From Burkholderia catarinensis (GTDB taxonomy: Bacteria > Pseudomonadota > Gammaproteobacteria > Burkholderiales > Burkholderiaceae), in NCBI RefSeq assembly GCF_001883705.2, contig NZ_MDEQ02000002.1, positions 248,001 to 312,000 of the forward strand: DNA of 64,000 bases. The letters run 5' to 3'. Under the pieces are notes generated by a model. That model was not told the origin of the DNA. It searched no databases and was given only the letters and a program-made list of their open reading frames with translations. Positions 1 to 7,193 of this stretch are shown piece by piece. The position numbers and the translations under genes are program-made. How positions within the stretch are numbered: the stretch's first letter is position 1; every line of letters starts with the position of its first letter.

Positions 1-320
1 GGCAGCACCATCACCGCATCGGCGCCGGCCTGTTCGGCGAAGCGCGCGCGGCGCACCGCGCCCGCCGTAGTGAGATCGGAAATGCCGACGACGGTCGGCA
101 CGCGCCGGCGCACCGCGCGAATCGATGCGGTGGCGACCGCCTCCCATTCGGCGTCGGACAGGTACGCGCTCTCGCCGGTACTGCCCAGCGGCGCGATCGC
201 GTGGACGCCATCGGCAATCAGGCGCTCGATCAGCGCGTCGAGCGCGTTGAGATCGACGCTGCCGTCGGCGGAGAACGGCGTGACCGGGTAGGCAATGATG
301 CCTTGCAGCAGGATGGACAC
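1..320 (-). CDS. DapA-family aldolase/lyase (dihydrodipicolinate synthase / N-acetylneuraminate lyase type), 3' part outside window
   Basis: The N-terminal ~106 residues are present and the gene continues past the left edge. The frame reads GIIAYPVTPF, then PLGSTGESAYLS, the TGE-containing nucleotide-like loop that in DapA/NanA lyases binds the carboxylate of pyruvate or the ketoacid substrate, then VVGISD and FAEQAGADAVMVLP of the TIM barrel. I place the start at a GTG at 318-320 with GAGG upstream, because no ATG precedes the first barrel strand. It follows the class II aldolase at 371-1153 on the same strand, 50 bases downstream, so the two are probably cotranscribed. The catalytic Schiff-base lysine lies in the missing half, so the reaction (aldolase, dehydratase or decarboxylating type) cannot be chosen. 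Confidence 0.85.
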   Translation of the reverse strand, partial: MSILLQGIIAYPVTPFSADGSVDLNALDALIERLIADGVHAIAPLGSTGESAYLSDAEWEAVATASIRAVRRRVPTVVGISDLTTAGAVRRARFAEQAGADAVMVL

Positions 321-370
321 GATATGCAATCCTCAATGATGATCGAATGCGATGGGAAAAACGTACCCGC

Positions 371-1153
371 TCATGCGACGCAATCCCGATGCGTGCGCAG
401 GGCGCGACGCGCGTAGTAGTCGAACGTCACGGCATCGCGCTTCGGCTTCGAAATCCAGTCGTGCGCTTCCCGCGCCAGCGCCGGCGGCACCGGCTTGATC
501 TCGCCGGCCGACATCGCGAGCAGTTGCAGCTTCGCGGCCCGCTCGATCAGCAGCGCGAGGATGCACGCTTCCTCGATCGTCTTGCCGACCACGAGCTGAC
601 CGTGATGCGACAGCAGGATCGAGCGCTTGCCGCCGAGCGCCTTCGAGATGATCTCGCCTTCCTCGTTGCCGACCGGCACGCCGGGCCAGTCCTTCAGGAA
701 CGCGCAATCGTCGTACAGCGGGCAGGTGTCCATGTGCGACACGACGAGCGGCTGCTCGAGCATCGACAGCGCGGCGACATGCGCCGGATGCGTATGGATG
801 ATGCAGTTCACGTCCGGACGCTCGCGATAGATCCACGTATGGAACCGGTTGGCCGGATTCGGAATGCCTTCGCCGTCGACAACGTCGAGATCCTCGTTGA
901 CGCGCAGCAGGTTCGCGGCCGAGATCTCGTCGAACCCGAGCCCGAGCCGCTGCGTGTAGTACGTGCCCGCATCGCCCGCGCGGCAGGTGATCTGCCCGGC
1001 CAGCCCCGAGTCGTGACCGGCGTCGAACAGGATCCGGCACGTGAGCGCGAGCTTCTGCCGCGCGGACCAGCCGCTGTCGCCCACCTCGTTTTCAAGACGC
1101 CGCTCCGCCAGCGCGACCAGCGCCTCCTTCGTCAAATTCAGCGTTTCCGCCAT
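371..1153 (-). CDS. class II aldolase/adducin-family protein
   Basis: A 260-residue protein of the zinc-dependent class II aldolase/adducin fold. ITCR, then LGFDEI and an IIHTHPAHVAALSML segment give the paired metal-binding histidines; the later SHHGQLVVGK supplies another conserved histidine and glycine turn. Family members cleave or epimerise sugar phosphates or decarboxylate hydroxy acids; substrate is not evident. The start is the ATG at 1151-1153 (MAETLNL) because AGGAGG lies five bases upstream; a longer frame with 12 extra residues exists but lacks a site. Its promoter region is shared with the divergent XRE-cupin regulator and holds a perfect inverted repeat, so that regulator is its likely controller. 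The DapA-family gene follows, suggesting a two-enzyme catabolic pathway. Confidence 0.85.
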   Translation of the reverse strand: MAETLNLTKEALVALAERRLENEVGDSGWSARQKLALTCRILFDAGHDSGLAGQITCRAGDAGTYYTQRLGLGFDEISAANLLRVNEDLDVVDGEGIPNPANRFHTWIYRERPDVNCIIHTHPAHVAALSMLEQPLVVSHMDTCPLYDDCAFLKDWPGVPVGNEEGEIISKALGGKRSILLSHHGQLVVGKTIEEACILALLIERAAKLQLLAMSAGEIKPVPPALAREAHDWISKPKRDAVTFDYYARRALRTHRDCVA

Positions 1154-1232
1154 GTTCGCCTCCTGAATGGGTCGGATGGGTCGCGTCACCCGCGGACGTT
1201 CTCGCGGCGACTCGTGACACCAAATCCATTAT

Positions 1233-1249
1233 ATGACACAAAGTGTCAT
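1233..1249. promoter_or_regulatory. inverted repeat in divergent promoter, candidate XRE-cupin operator
   Basis: ATGACAC-AAA-GTGTCAT is a perfect 7-base inverted repeat lying midway between the aldolase start (1153) and the XRE-cupin start (1288). A further half site GTGACAC occurs at 1214-1220. Dimeric HTH regulators of this type bind such dyads and often repress their own gene and the divergent operon. Function is inferred from position and symmetry. Confidence 0.6.
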
Positions 1250-1287
1250 GCGTTACAATCGGTTTTTCGAAGGACACCCGGCGCGCC

Positions 1288-1830
1288 ATGACGATTCGCC
1301 TGAAGCTGCTCAGAAAACAGAAGGGCTGGACGCTCGACGTGCTGGCCGACGAGACCGGCCTCACCAAAAGCTATCTGTCGAAGGTCGAGCGCGGCCTGAG
1401 CGTGCCGTCGATCGCGGTCGCGCTGAAGCTGTCGAAGGCGCTGAACGTCGACGTCGAGCAGTTGTTCTCGGCAAGCAACAACCGCGAACTGATCACGGTC
1501 ACGCGCGCCGGCGAACGCACGGCGATGGGCGCGGCGGCCGACAGTCACGCGCACCGCTTCGAAAGCATCGCGGCCGGCGTCGCGCCGAAGAAGATGCTGC
1601 CGTTCGTCGTGCATCCGCCGCATGAATTCGTCGCATCGACGTCCCGCGAGCACGAAGGCGAGGAATTCCTGTTCGTGCACAAGGGGCGCGTCGAAATCGA
1701 GTTTCCGAACGAGACGGTGCAACTCAGGACCGGCGATTCAGTCTATTTCAACGCACTCATCCCGCACCGCACGCGCAGCCTCGGCGCCGCGCAGGCGGAG
1801 ATCCTGGTCATCGTCAGCCACGACGACTAG
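1288..1830 (+). CDS. XRE-family transcriptional regulator with C-terminal cupin domain
   Basis: A 180-residue regulator: residues 1-60 form an XRE helix-turn-helix (GWTLDVLADETGLTKSYLSK then VERGLSVPS) and residues ~110-180 a cupin barrel (EGEEFLFVHKGRVEIEF, GDSVYFNALIPHRTRS). In this family the cupin senses a small metabolite and the HTH represses or activates a linked catabolic operon. The start is the ATG at 1288; an in-frame start 45 bases upstream would overlap the operator dyad and adds residues unlike the family. It is divergent from the aldolase/DapA-family operon, its probable target, and is followed after 31 bases by a HutC-type regulator, possibly cotranscribed. Confidence 0.88.
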   Translation: MTIRLKLLRKQKGWTLDVLADETGLTKSYLSKVERGLSVPSIAVALKLSKALNVDVEQLFSASNNRELITVTRAGERTAMGAAADSHAHRFESIAAGVAPKKMLPFVVHPPHEFVASTSREHEGEEFLFVHKGRVEIEFPNETVQLRTGDSVYFNALIPHRTRSLGAAQAEILVIVSHDD

Positions 1831-1861
1831 GCTCGTCACTTCTTCGCGCAAGGATCCTCCG

Positions 1862-2599
1862 ATGGTCACAAAGGCCACCGCGCCGTTCCAGCAGATCAAG
1901 GCACTCGTTCGCCGGAACGTCGAGTCGGGCGACTGGCGCCCCGGGGATCGCATTCCGTCCGAGCTCGATCTCGCCGCGCGCTTCAGCGTCGCGCGCATGA
2001 CGGTCAACCGTGCGCTGCGCGAGCTGACCGAGGAAGGCGTGCTGAAGCGCATCGCGGGCGTCGGTACCTTCGTCGCCGAAGTGAAGCCGCAGTCGAACCT
2101 GCTGATGATCGCGCATATCCGCGACGAAATCCGCGCGCGCGGGCACGAATATCGCTGCCGCGTGCTGAGCCAGTCGAGCGAGCCCGCATCGTTCGACGTC
2201 GCGGCCGCGTTCGGCCTGCCGGTCAACACGCCGGTCTTTCACGTGGTCTGCGTGCACGAGGAAAACGGCCGGCCGATCCAGCTCGAGGACCGCTACGTGA
2301 ACCCGGCCGCCGCACCCGGCTTCATCGACCAGGATTTCCAGGCCGAGCCGCCGTCCGAGTACCTGTACAACAACGTGTCGCACGACGAACTGGAGATCGA
2401 GCACGTGGTCGATGCGTCGCTGCCGACCGGCGAACAGGCGCGGCTGCTCGACATGCGCGCCGACGAGCCGTGCCTCACGCTCACGCGCCGCACCTGGACG
2501 AACGGGCTACCCGTCACGTTCGTGCATTTCCTGCATCCGGGCAACCGCTATCGGCTCGGCTCGCGCTTCAAGCCGGGCGCCGGGCGTCACCCGACCTGA
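1862..2599 (+). CDS. GntR/HutC-family transcriptional regulator
   Basis: A 245-residue regulator with an N-terminal winged helix (ELDLAARFSVARMTVNRALR, then GVGTFVAE) and a C-terminal UTRA ligand domain (RPIQLEDRYVNPAAAPGF, LTLTRRTWTNG, FLHPGNRYRLGSRF). The wording of both halves closely follows histidine-utilisation repressors (HutC), but no hut genes are within view, so this is a HutC paralogue with another effector. The start is the ATG at 1862 with AGGA a few bases upstream; the frame stays open further upstream only because it runs antisense-free through the preceding gene. It sits between the XRE-cupin gene and a strong terminator, and converges with the dioxygenase operon. Confidence 0.87.
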   Translation: MVTKATAPFQQIKALVRRNVESGDWRPGDRIPSELDLAARFSVARMTVNRALRELTEEGVLKRIAGVGTFVAEVKPQSNLLMIAHIRDEIRARGHEYRCRVLSQSSEPASFDVAAAFGLPVNTPVFHVVCVHEENGRPIQLEDRYVNPAAAPGFIDQDFQAEPPSEYLYNNVSHDELEIEHVVDASLPTGEQARLLDMRADEPCLTLTRRTWTNGLPVTFVHFLHPGNRYRLGSRFKPGAGRHPT

Positions 2600-2623
2600 A
2601 CCTTCGTCACGCGCATGAAAACG

Positions 2624-2658
2624 CACGGCGGCCGTTTCGTCATGAAACGGCCGCCGTG
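2624..2658. terminator. perfect 15-bp hairpin between convergent genes
   Basis: CACGGCGGCCGTTTC (2624-2638), five-base loop, and its exact complement (2644-2658) lie between the convergent HutC-type gene and the dioxygenase gene. The U-rich tails are short (TTCG on plus, GTTTTC on minus), but placement and stem strength fit a bidirectional terminator. Confidence 0.75.
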
Positions 2659-2675
2659 TTCGTCAGATACGCCGG

Positions 2676-3524
2676 TCAGATCGCGCCGACCTGCCCCGCG
2701 CCGCGCGACCAGACGACCGGAAACAGCGGGTGGTCGAGCGGCGCGCCGTCGGGCAGTTGCTCCGCGAGCCCGGGGAAATCGGGCGACGTCTTCCAGCGAC
2801 GCGGCGCGTGACGGATATCGTCGCCGACGAAGCGGACCGAGAACGCGCGCCGGCGGTTCTGCGTACCGCCCGACGCGTGCAGCGTGAGCATCCGGAAGCA
2901 CACCATGTCGCCGGGCTCGAGCGCCCAATGGCGGATCGGGAAGGCCGCGCGGTCGGCTTCGATGTCGGGCAGGTCGGCGAGGCTGCCTTCCGGGAACCAC
3001 TTCGCTTCCTTGTCCATGAACGTGCGCGGCATCAGCCACGGCCCGCGATGCGAGCCCGCGACGAATTCCAGCGTCGATTCGAGCGGCACCGGATCGACCG
3101 GAATCCACATGCTGACGTTGTCGCCGCCCTCGATGTTGTAGTACGGCTGGTCCTGGTGCCACGGCGTACGCTGCCGCGTGCCGGGCTCCTTCACGAGCAG
3201 GTGGTCGTGATGCAGCCGCACGTGTTCCGTGCCCATCAGCGCGGCGGCCACCGACGGCGCCGGCGAGCGCACGATGAAGTCGCGGTAAGCATCGTTGTGC
3301 TGCCAGTTGCAGAAATCCTCGAAGAACCAGCCCGGATCGTCGGGCCGGCTCGCGACTTTCGCGCGCTCGCTCGGCTGCGCGAGATTCGCGTCGATGCCGG
3401 CCCGCAGCGCGGCCACTTCGTCGGGCGAAAAGATGCCCTTGATACAGACCGCGCCTTCCTCGCGGAATGCGGCGATCAGTTCGGGCGTCACGGCTTGCGC
3501 GACGCGCTCCTGGATACTCGTCAT
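2676..3524 (-). CDS. phytanoyl-CoA dioxygenase (PhyH)-family Fe(II)/2-oxoglutarate oxygenase
   Basis: A 282-residue non-haem iron oxygenase. The iron triad is visible: TPWHQDQPYYN gives the HxD pair, and LTLHASGGTQNRRRAFSVR gives the distal histidine followed by the arginine that holds 2-oxoglutarate. Family members hydroxylate small acids, amino acids or CoA esters; the substrate is unknown. I chose the ATG at 3522-3524 (MTSIQERV); a GTG nine codons upstream is possible. It lies 39 bases downstream of a polar amino acid binding-protein gene on the same strand, which suggests the substrate could be an amino acid or related imported compound (inference). Confidence 0.85.
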   Translation of the reverse strand: MTSIQERVAQAVTPELIAAFREEGAVCIKGIFSPDEVAALRAGIDANLAQPSERAKVASRPDDPGWFFEDFCNWQHNDAYRDFIVRSPAPSVAAALMGTEHVRLHHDHLLVKEPGTRQRTPWHQDQPYYNIEGGDNVSMWIPVDPVPLESTLEFVAGSHRGPWLMPRTFMDKEAKWFPEGSLADLPDIEADRAAFPIRHWALEPGDMVCFRMLTLHASGGTQNRRRAFSVRFVGDDIRHAPRRWKTSPDFPGLAEQLPDGAPLDHPLFPVVWSRGAGQVGAI

Positions 3525-3563
3525 GGCTGGCCTGTCGATTGAATGAGTCACGGGGTCACGGGG

Positions 3564-4367
3564 TCACGGTGCGGCGCTCAGCTGCTGCTTTGCACCGTAG
3601 ATGTCGAAATCGAAGTATTTCGCGGCGATCTTCTGGTACGTGCCGTTCGCGCGGATCGCGACGATCGCGTCGTTCAGCCGCTTCTTCATGTCGGCGTCGC
3701 CCTTGCGCACGCCCATCGCGACGCCGTAGCCGGTGATGCGCACGTCGGTCACGTCGGGGCCCGCGAACGCGTAACCCTTGCCGCGCGGCGTCTTCAGGAA
3801 CGAGTAGCCGGCCTGGGTCTTGTCCTGGAAGGTCGCGTCGAGGCGGCCGTTGACGAGATCCTGGTACACCTGGTCCTGGTTCTGGTACGAAACGATCGTC
3901 ACGCCCTTGGTCGCCCATTCGGCCTTCGCGTACGCCTCCTGCGTCGTGCCCTGGTCGATCCCGATGCGCTTGCCCGCGAGCGACGCCGCGGTCGGCAGCA
4001 GCTTCGAGCCGACCGGCGCGACGAGCGCGCCCGGCGACGCATACAGCTTGTTCGAGAAGTCGATCTGCTTGAGCCGCTCGTCGGTGGCCGTCATCGCGGA
4101 CATGATCACGTCGAACTTGCGCGCGCGCAGCGCCGGAATCATCCCGTCGAAACCCTGCTCGACCCACACGCACTTCGCATGCAGTTCCGCGCAGATCGCA
4201 TTGCGCAGGTCAATGTCGAAGCCGGCGAGCGAGCCGTCGGGCTGCTTCGCCTCGAACGGCGGATACGTGGGGTCGATGCCCCAGCGGATCGTCGACGCGT
4301 CCTGCGCGAACGACACGAGCGGCGCGAACGCCAGCGCGGTAACGAGGAGCTTTGCAGTGCGGTTCAT
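3564..4367 (-). CDS. periplasmic binding protein for polar amino acids (HisJ/ArgT type)
   Basis: A 267-residue exported protein. The signal peptide is residues 1-21, ending VSFAQ-DA. The mature part has the SBP_bac_3 pattern: TIRWGIDPTYPPFEAKQPDG, GFDIDLRNAICAEL, FDGMIPALRARKFDVIMSAM, and an ADATFQD-like hinge (NGRLDATFQD) before GYGVAMGVRKGD. This most resembles lysine/arginine/ornithine or histidine binding proteins. The ATG at 4365-4367 has AAGGA seven bases upstream. No permease or ATPase is adjacent, so it either feeds a transporter encoded elsewhere or serves the linked dioxygenase pathway. Confidence 0.88.
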   Translation of the reverse strand: MNRTAKLLVTALAFAPLVSFAQDASTIRWGIDPTYPPFEAKQPDGSLAGFDIDLRNAICAELHAKCVWVEQGFDGMIPALRARKFDVIMSAMTATDERLKQIDFSNKLYASPGALVAPVGSKLLPTAASLAGKRIGIDQGTTQEAYAKAEWATKGVTIVSYQNQDQVYQDLVNGRLDATFQDKTQAGYSFLKTPRGKGYAFAGPDVTDVRITGYGVAMGVRKGDADMKKRLNDAIVAIRANGTYQKIAAKYFDFDIYGAKQQLSAAP

Positions 4368-4853
4368 GGCGTGTCCTTGAAGGTCTCGACGCGGCAGGCG
4401 GCGGGCGGCCGCTGGCGTCCGGTGGATGGCGCTGTGCCGGAACGCCCGGCACGGGTCGCATAAGACTGGGACTTCGATGAAACTGCGATGCAGTCTAGAC
4501 CGCTCAATTTTCGAGCGCAAGCGGGGGATGTGGGGGGCGGAGCGGATTGAGGCTCGGCGCGGGAGGGAAAAACGGAATGACGCTTGAAGCAGGGTTGCCT
4601 GGCACGGATCTTCGCGGTTTTCGGGTGTTTACCCTGCGCGACGCACGCCCGCCACAGAGCGCGTTTCTCCGGATATCCGCAGGATGGTGTTGTCTATCCG
4701 GGCGATCGGCGCGAAGCCTCGTCCGGGGCCAACTCGACAGTATTGACGATGCGACCTATACCACGAAAAAGATCGCTTGGAGGCATTCACCCGCCCGGAA
4801 ATGCAAGATATACCTTACATTCATGAGCCGTTGAACCCTGCAGGAAGGTCCGC
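4368..4853. other. intergenic region without a supported gene
   Basis: Divergent spacer between the binding-protein gene and the HipB-like gene. Short open frames across it (for example 4547-4834) lack family features and ribosome sites. The right half is less GC-rich and should hold the promoter of the HipB-like gene; a TTGGAG at 4775-4780 upstream of an AAGATA near 4804 is a possible but unproven promoter. Two ATACC motifs (4756 and 4808 area) could be operator elements. Confidence 0.5.
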
Positions 4854-5333
4854 ATGCAACTCCATGAGATCGGTCAGGCCGTTGCTAAACGGAGAGCGGA
4901 ACTCGACCTCACGCAGGCCCAACTTGCAAAGCTCTCCGGTTTGTCTCGCCTCACCGTGAATCAGCTCGAAACCGGCAAACTCAAGGATCTCGGCATCAAC
5001 AAGCTGATCCCGTTGCTCGGCGTGCTCGGCATCGAACTCATGACCCGGCCGCGGCCGGCTCAACGCGGTCTCTATAAAGCCGTCGTCGGCGCGAACGTCA
5101 GCTACAAGGGCGAATTGACCGAACGACTGCTGGCCGACGCGCTGGCTACCGGACAGATTCCGGCGGGATACGAAGCGCAGTTCGCTGCCATCCTCGACGA
5201 GGCGCCGCTGCCCGTCGTCGTGAAGGCGGCCGAGGAAGTTGCCGAACGCTCGGGCACCCCGCTTCGCACCATCTGGAAAAACCTGGCCGCGTGGTCCAAG
5301 GCGCTGCACCTCTATCGGGAAGTCTGGGTCTGA
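4854..5333 (+). CDS. HipB-like XRE-family regulator
   Basis: A 159-residue protein. Residues 1-70 form a Cro/C1-type HTH (VAKRRAELDLTQAQLAKLSG, LSRLTVNQLETGKLKDLG) of the kind found in HipB antitoxins; residues 75-159 form an alpha-helical tail (ERLLADALATGQIPAGYEAQ) of no recognised family. AGGAAGG lies seven bases before the ATG. HipB normally precedes hipA, but no kinase gene follows; downstream is an ankyrin remnant on the other strand. It may be a free-standing regulator or the survivor of a decayed toxin-antitoxin pair. Confidence 0.75.
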   Translation: MQLHEIGQAVAKRRAELDLTQAQLAKLSGLSRLTVNQLETGKLKDLGINKLIPLLGVLGIELMTRPRPAQRGLYKAVVGANVSYKGELTERLLADALATGQIPAGYEAQFAAILDEAPLPVVVKAAEEVAERSGTPLRTIWKNLAAWSKALHLYREVWV

Positions 5334-5362
5334 CCGCCGCACCTTCCCGGCCACGCTGAACC

Positions 5363-5700
5363 CTATCGCGCCCCCGCCACCGCCAGCACCCGCTCGATCG
5401 CGCCATACCCGCGCTGCCGCGCGTGCTGCAGCGGCGTTTCGCCGTTCGAGTCGGCGAGGTTCACATTCGCCTTCGCATCGGCCAGCAACTGCACGATCCG
5501 CACATTCCGCTCGCTGCCGTCGCCGAGCATGATCGCCTCTAGCAGCGCGGTCCAGCCGAGCCGGTTCACGTGGTCGACGTTCACGCCCGCGTCGATCAGC
5601 GTGCGCACCTGCATCGACGTGATTGCCGTGCGTCGCGATCAGCAGCGCCGCGCCGGGTCCGGCGAAACCGCGATTGCCCACGGCGTTCGCTCATGCTAAA
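5363..5700 (-). pseudogene. ankyrin-repeat protein, 5'-truncated and frameshifted remnant
   Basis: The minus strand from 5614 reads through two ankyrin repeats (GVNVDHVNRLGWTALLEAIM, then ANVNLADSNGETPLQHARQR) to a stop at 5363. Just upstream, a different frame (5681 to about 5620) encodes GPGAALLIATHGNH, the typical start of the preceding repeat, so one frameshift at about 5612-5620 splits a continuous repeat. No start, signal peptide or first repeat precedes it before the divergent LysR gene at 5753. I therefore call it a decayed gene; a short product from an internal start at 5614 cannot be excluded. Confidence 0.65.
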
Positions 5701-5752
5701 AGTCGTCGCACACATTTGAAAATGAAATGTTCGAATCCGCAGAAGTGCAGAA

Positions 5753-6616
5753 ATGAATAGACCCCTGTTCGACCTCGACCTGCTGCGTGCGCTCGTGATG
5801 GTCGCCGACTGCGGCAGTTTCACGACGGCTTCCGCGCGCCTGCATTCGACACAGTCGACGGTCAGCCAGAAGGTGCGCCGGCTCGAGGAAATCGCCGGCC
5901 ACCGCCTGCTCGATCGCGGCACGCGCGACGTGCGGCCGACCGACGCGGGCGTGACGGTGCTCAGTTATGCGCGGCGCATGCTCGCGCTGAACGACGAGAT
6001 GCTGGAAGCGCTGTCGGGCGCCACGGTCGCGCTGACGATCCGGCTCGGCGTGCCCGACGATTTCGCGGCGGGCCGCACGACTCACGCGCTCGCGGCATTC
6101 AAGCGCGAGCATCCGCAGGTCAAGCTCGAAGTGATGTGCGGGCTGAGCCGCGACATCAGCGCCGCGTACGATCGCGGCGAACTCGATCTCGCATTGATCA
6201 AGCAGCGGCGCGACAGCCGCGAGGCCGTCGTGCGCTGGCCCGAGAAGCTGCGCTGGATCGACAGCGCGAAACATCCGTCGATCGATCTCGACCCGGTGCC
6301 GATCGTCGTGTTTCCGCCGCGCGGGCTCTATCGCGACGACATGATCAAGGCGATCGAGGAACGCGGCCGCCGCTGGCGGATCAGCTTCACGACGTCGAGC
6401 CTGAGCGGCATCCAGGCCGCCGTCGCGGACGGGCTCGGCATCAGCGTGCTGCCCGCGCGCGTCGTGACCGACGAGCACGTCGTGCTGACCGCGAAAGAGG
6501 GCTTCGCGCCGATCGAGCACATGGACATCGCGATCCTGCACCGGCCGACGGCCGACCCGATGGTCAGCGAGCTGACGAAGGCGCTCTCGGCGATGCTCGA
6601 ACTCGAGCGGCAGTAA
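5753..6616 (+). CDS. LysR-family transcriptional regulator
   Basis: A 287-residue LysR regulator. The HTH is FTTASARLHSTQSTVSQKVR followed by RLEEIAGHRLLDRGTRDVRP, with a linker helix and a periplasmic-binding-like effector domain from about residue 90 (IRLGVPDDFAAGR, GELDLALIKQ, GLGISVLPARVV). The start ATG at 5753 is the family-typical MNRPLFDLDLLR. It faces away from the ankyrin remnant and converges on the NTF2-like gene, so its target is not obvious; the nearby amidohydrolase pair is a candidate. Confidence 0.88.
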   Translation: MNRPLFDLDLLRALVMVADCGSFTTASARLHSTQSTVSQKVRRLEEIAGHRLLDRGTRDVRPTDAGVTVLSYARRMLALNDEMLEALSGATVALTIRLGVPDDFAAGRTTHALAAFKREHPQVKLEVMCGLSRDISAAYDRGELDLALIKQRRDSREAVVRWPEKLRWIDSAKHPSIDLDPVPIVVFPPRGLYRDDMIKAIEERGRRWRISFTTSSLSGIQAAVADGLGISVLPARVVTDEHVVLTAKEGFAPIEHMDIAILHRPTADPMVSELTKALSAMLELERQ

Positions 6617-6662
6617 GCGAAGCGGTTTTCATTCGGGCGCGCGGCTGTGCGGCCCGAACGCA

Positions 6663-7136
6663 TCAGAACATCGTGTTCCCGTTCGCGGCCTGCTCGGGCA
6701 CCGGCTGGTTGACGTCCCAGTGCTCGACGATCTTGCCGTTCTCGAGCCGGAAGATGTCCATGATCGCGCTGCCGCGCGTGCCGGGTTCGCGCACCGCGTG
6801 CACGTGCAGGATCACGTAGTCGCCGTCGACGAACGAGCGCTGGATCTCGCTGTGCGACTGCGGATATTTGTCGCGCAGGAACGCGACGAACTTGCGGAAG
6901 CCGTCGCGGCCGTCGGCTGCGTTCGGGTTGTGCTGCACGTAGCGCTCGCCGACATACGCAAGCGCGGCGTCCGCATCTTTCTCGTTCAGCCCTTTTTCAT
7001 AGAACGCGAGCACCGTCCGCCGGTTGGCTTCCTGCCGCGCGTCGGCCGGGCCGGCCGCGACCGCCTGCGCGGCAGTCACGGCGAACAGGGTCGCCGCCAT
7101 CCATCGTGCGGCCCGTGCCGCTGTCGTGCGTCGCAT
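6663..7136 (-). CDS. secreted NTF2/SnoaL-like protein
   Basis: A 157-residue protein with a cleavable signal peptide (residues 1-28, ending QAVAA-GPA) and a SnoaL-like cone fold: RRTVLAFYEKGLNEKDADAA, YVQHNPNAADG, DGDYVILHVHAVREP, MDIFRLENGKIVEHWDV. The family includes polyketide cyclases, epimerases and many periplasmic proteins of unknown role with a ligand pocket; the conserved His-Asn and terminal HWDV are present. It lies 57 bases downstream of the amidohydrolase gene on the same strand and may be the last gene of that operon. Confidence 0.8.
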   Translation of the reverse strand: MRRTTAARAARWMAATLFAVTAAQAVAAGPADARQEANRRTVLAFYEKGLNEKDADAALAYVGERYVQHNPNAADGRDGFRKFVAFLRDKYPQSHSEIQRSFVDGDYVILHVHAVREPGTRGSAIMDIFRLENGKIVEHWDVNQPVPEQAANGNTMF

Positions 7137-7193
7137 CGTCGTCTCCCGGGAAATCCGGCTGAAAACCGGATCATACCGGGGCGATCGTCGCGC

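Noticed and set aside
4547-4834. Possible small proteins upstream of the HipB-like gene
   Set aside because: Two overlapping frames, neither with a ribosome site, signal peptide or domain.
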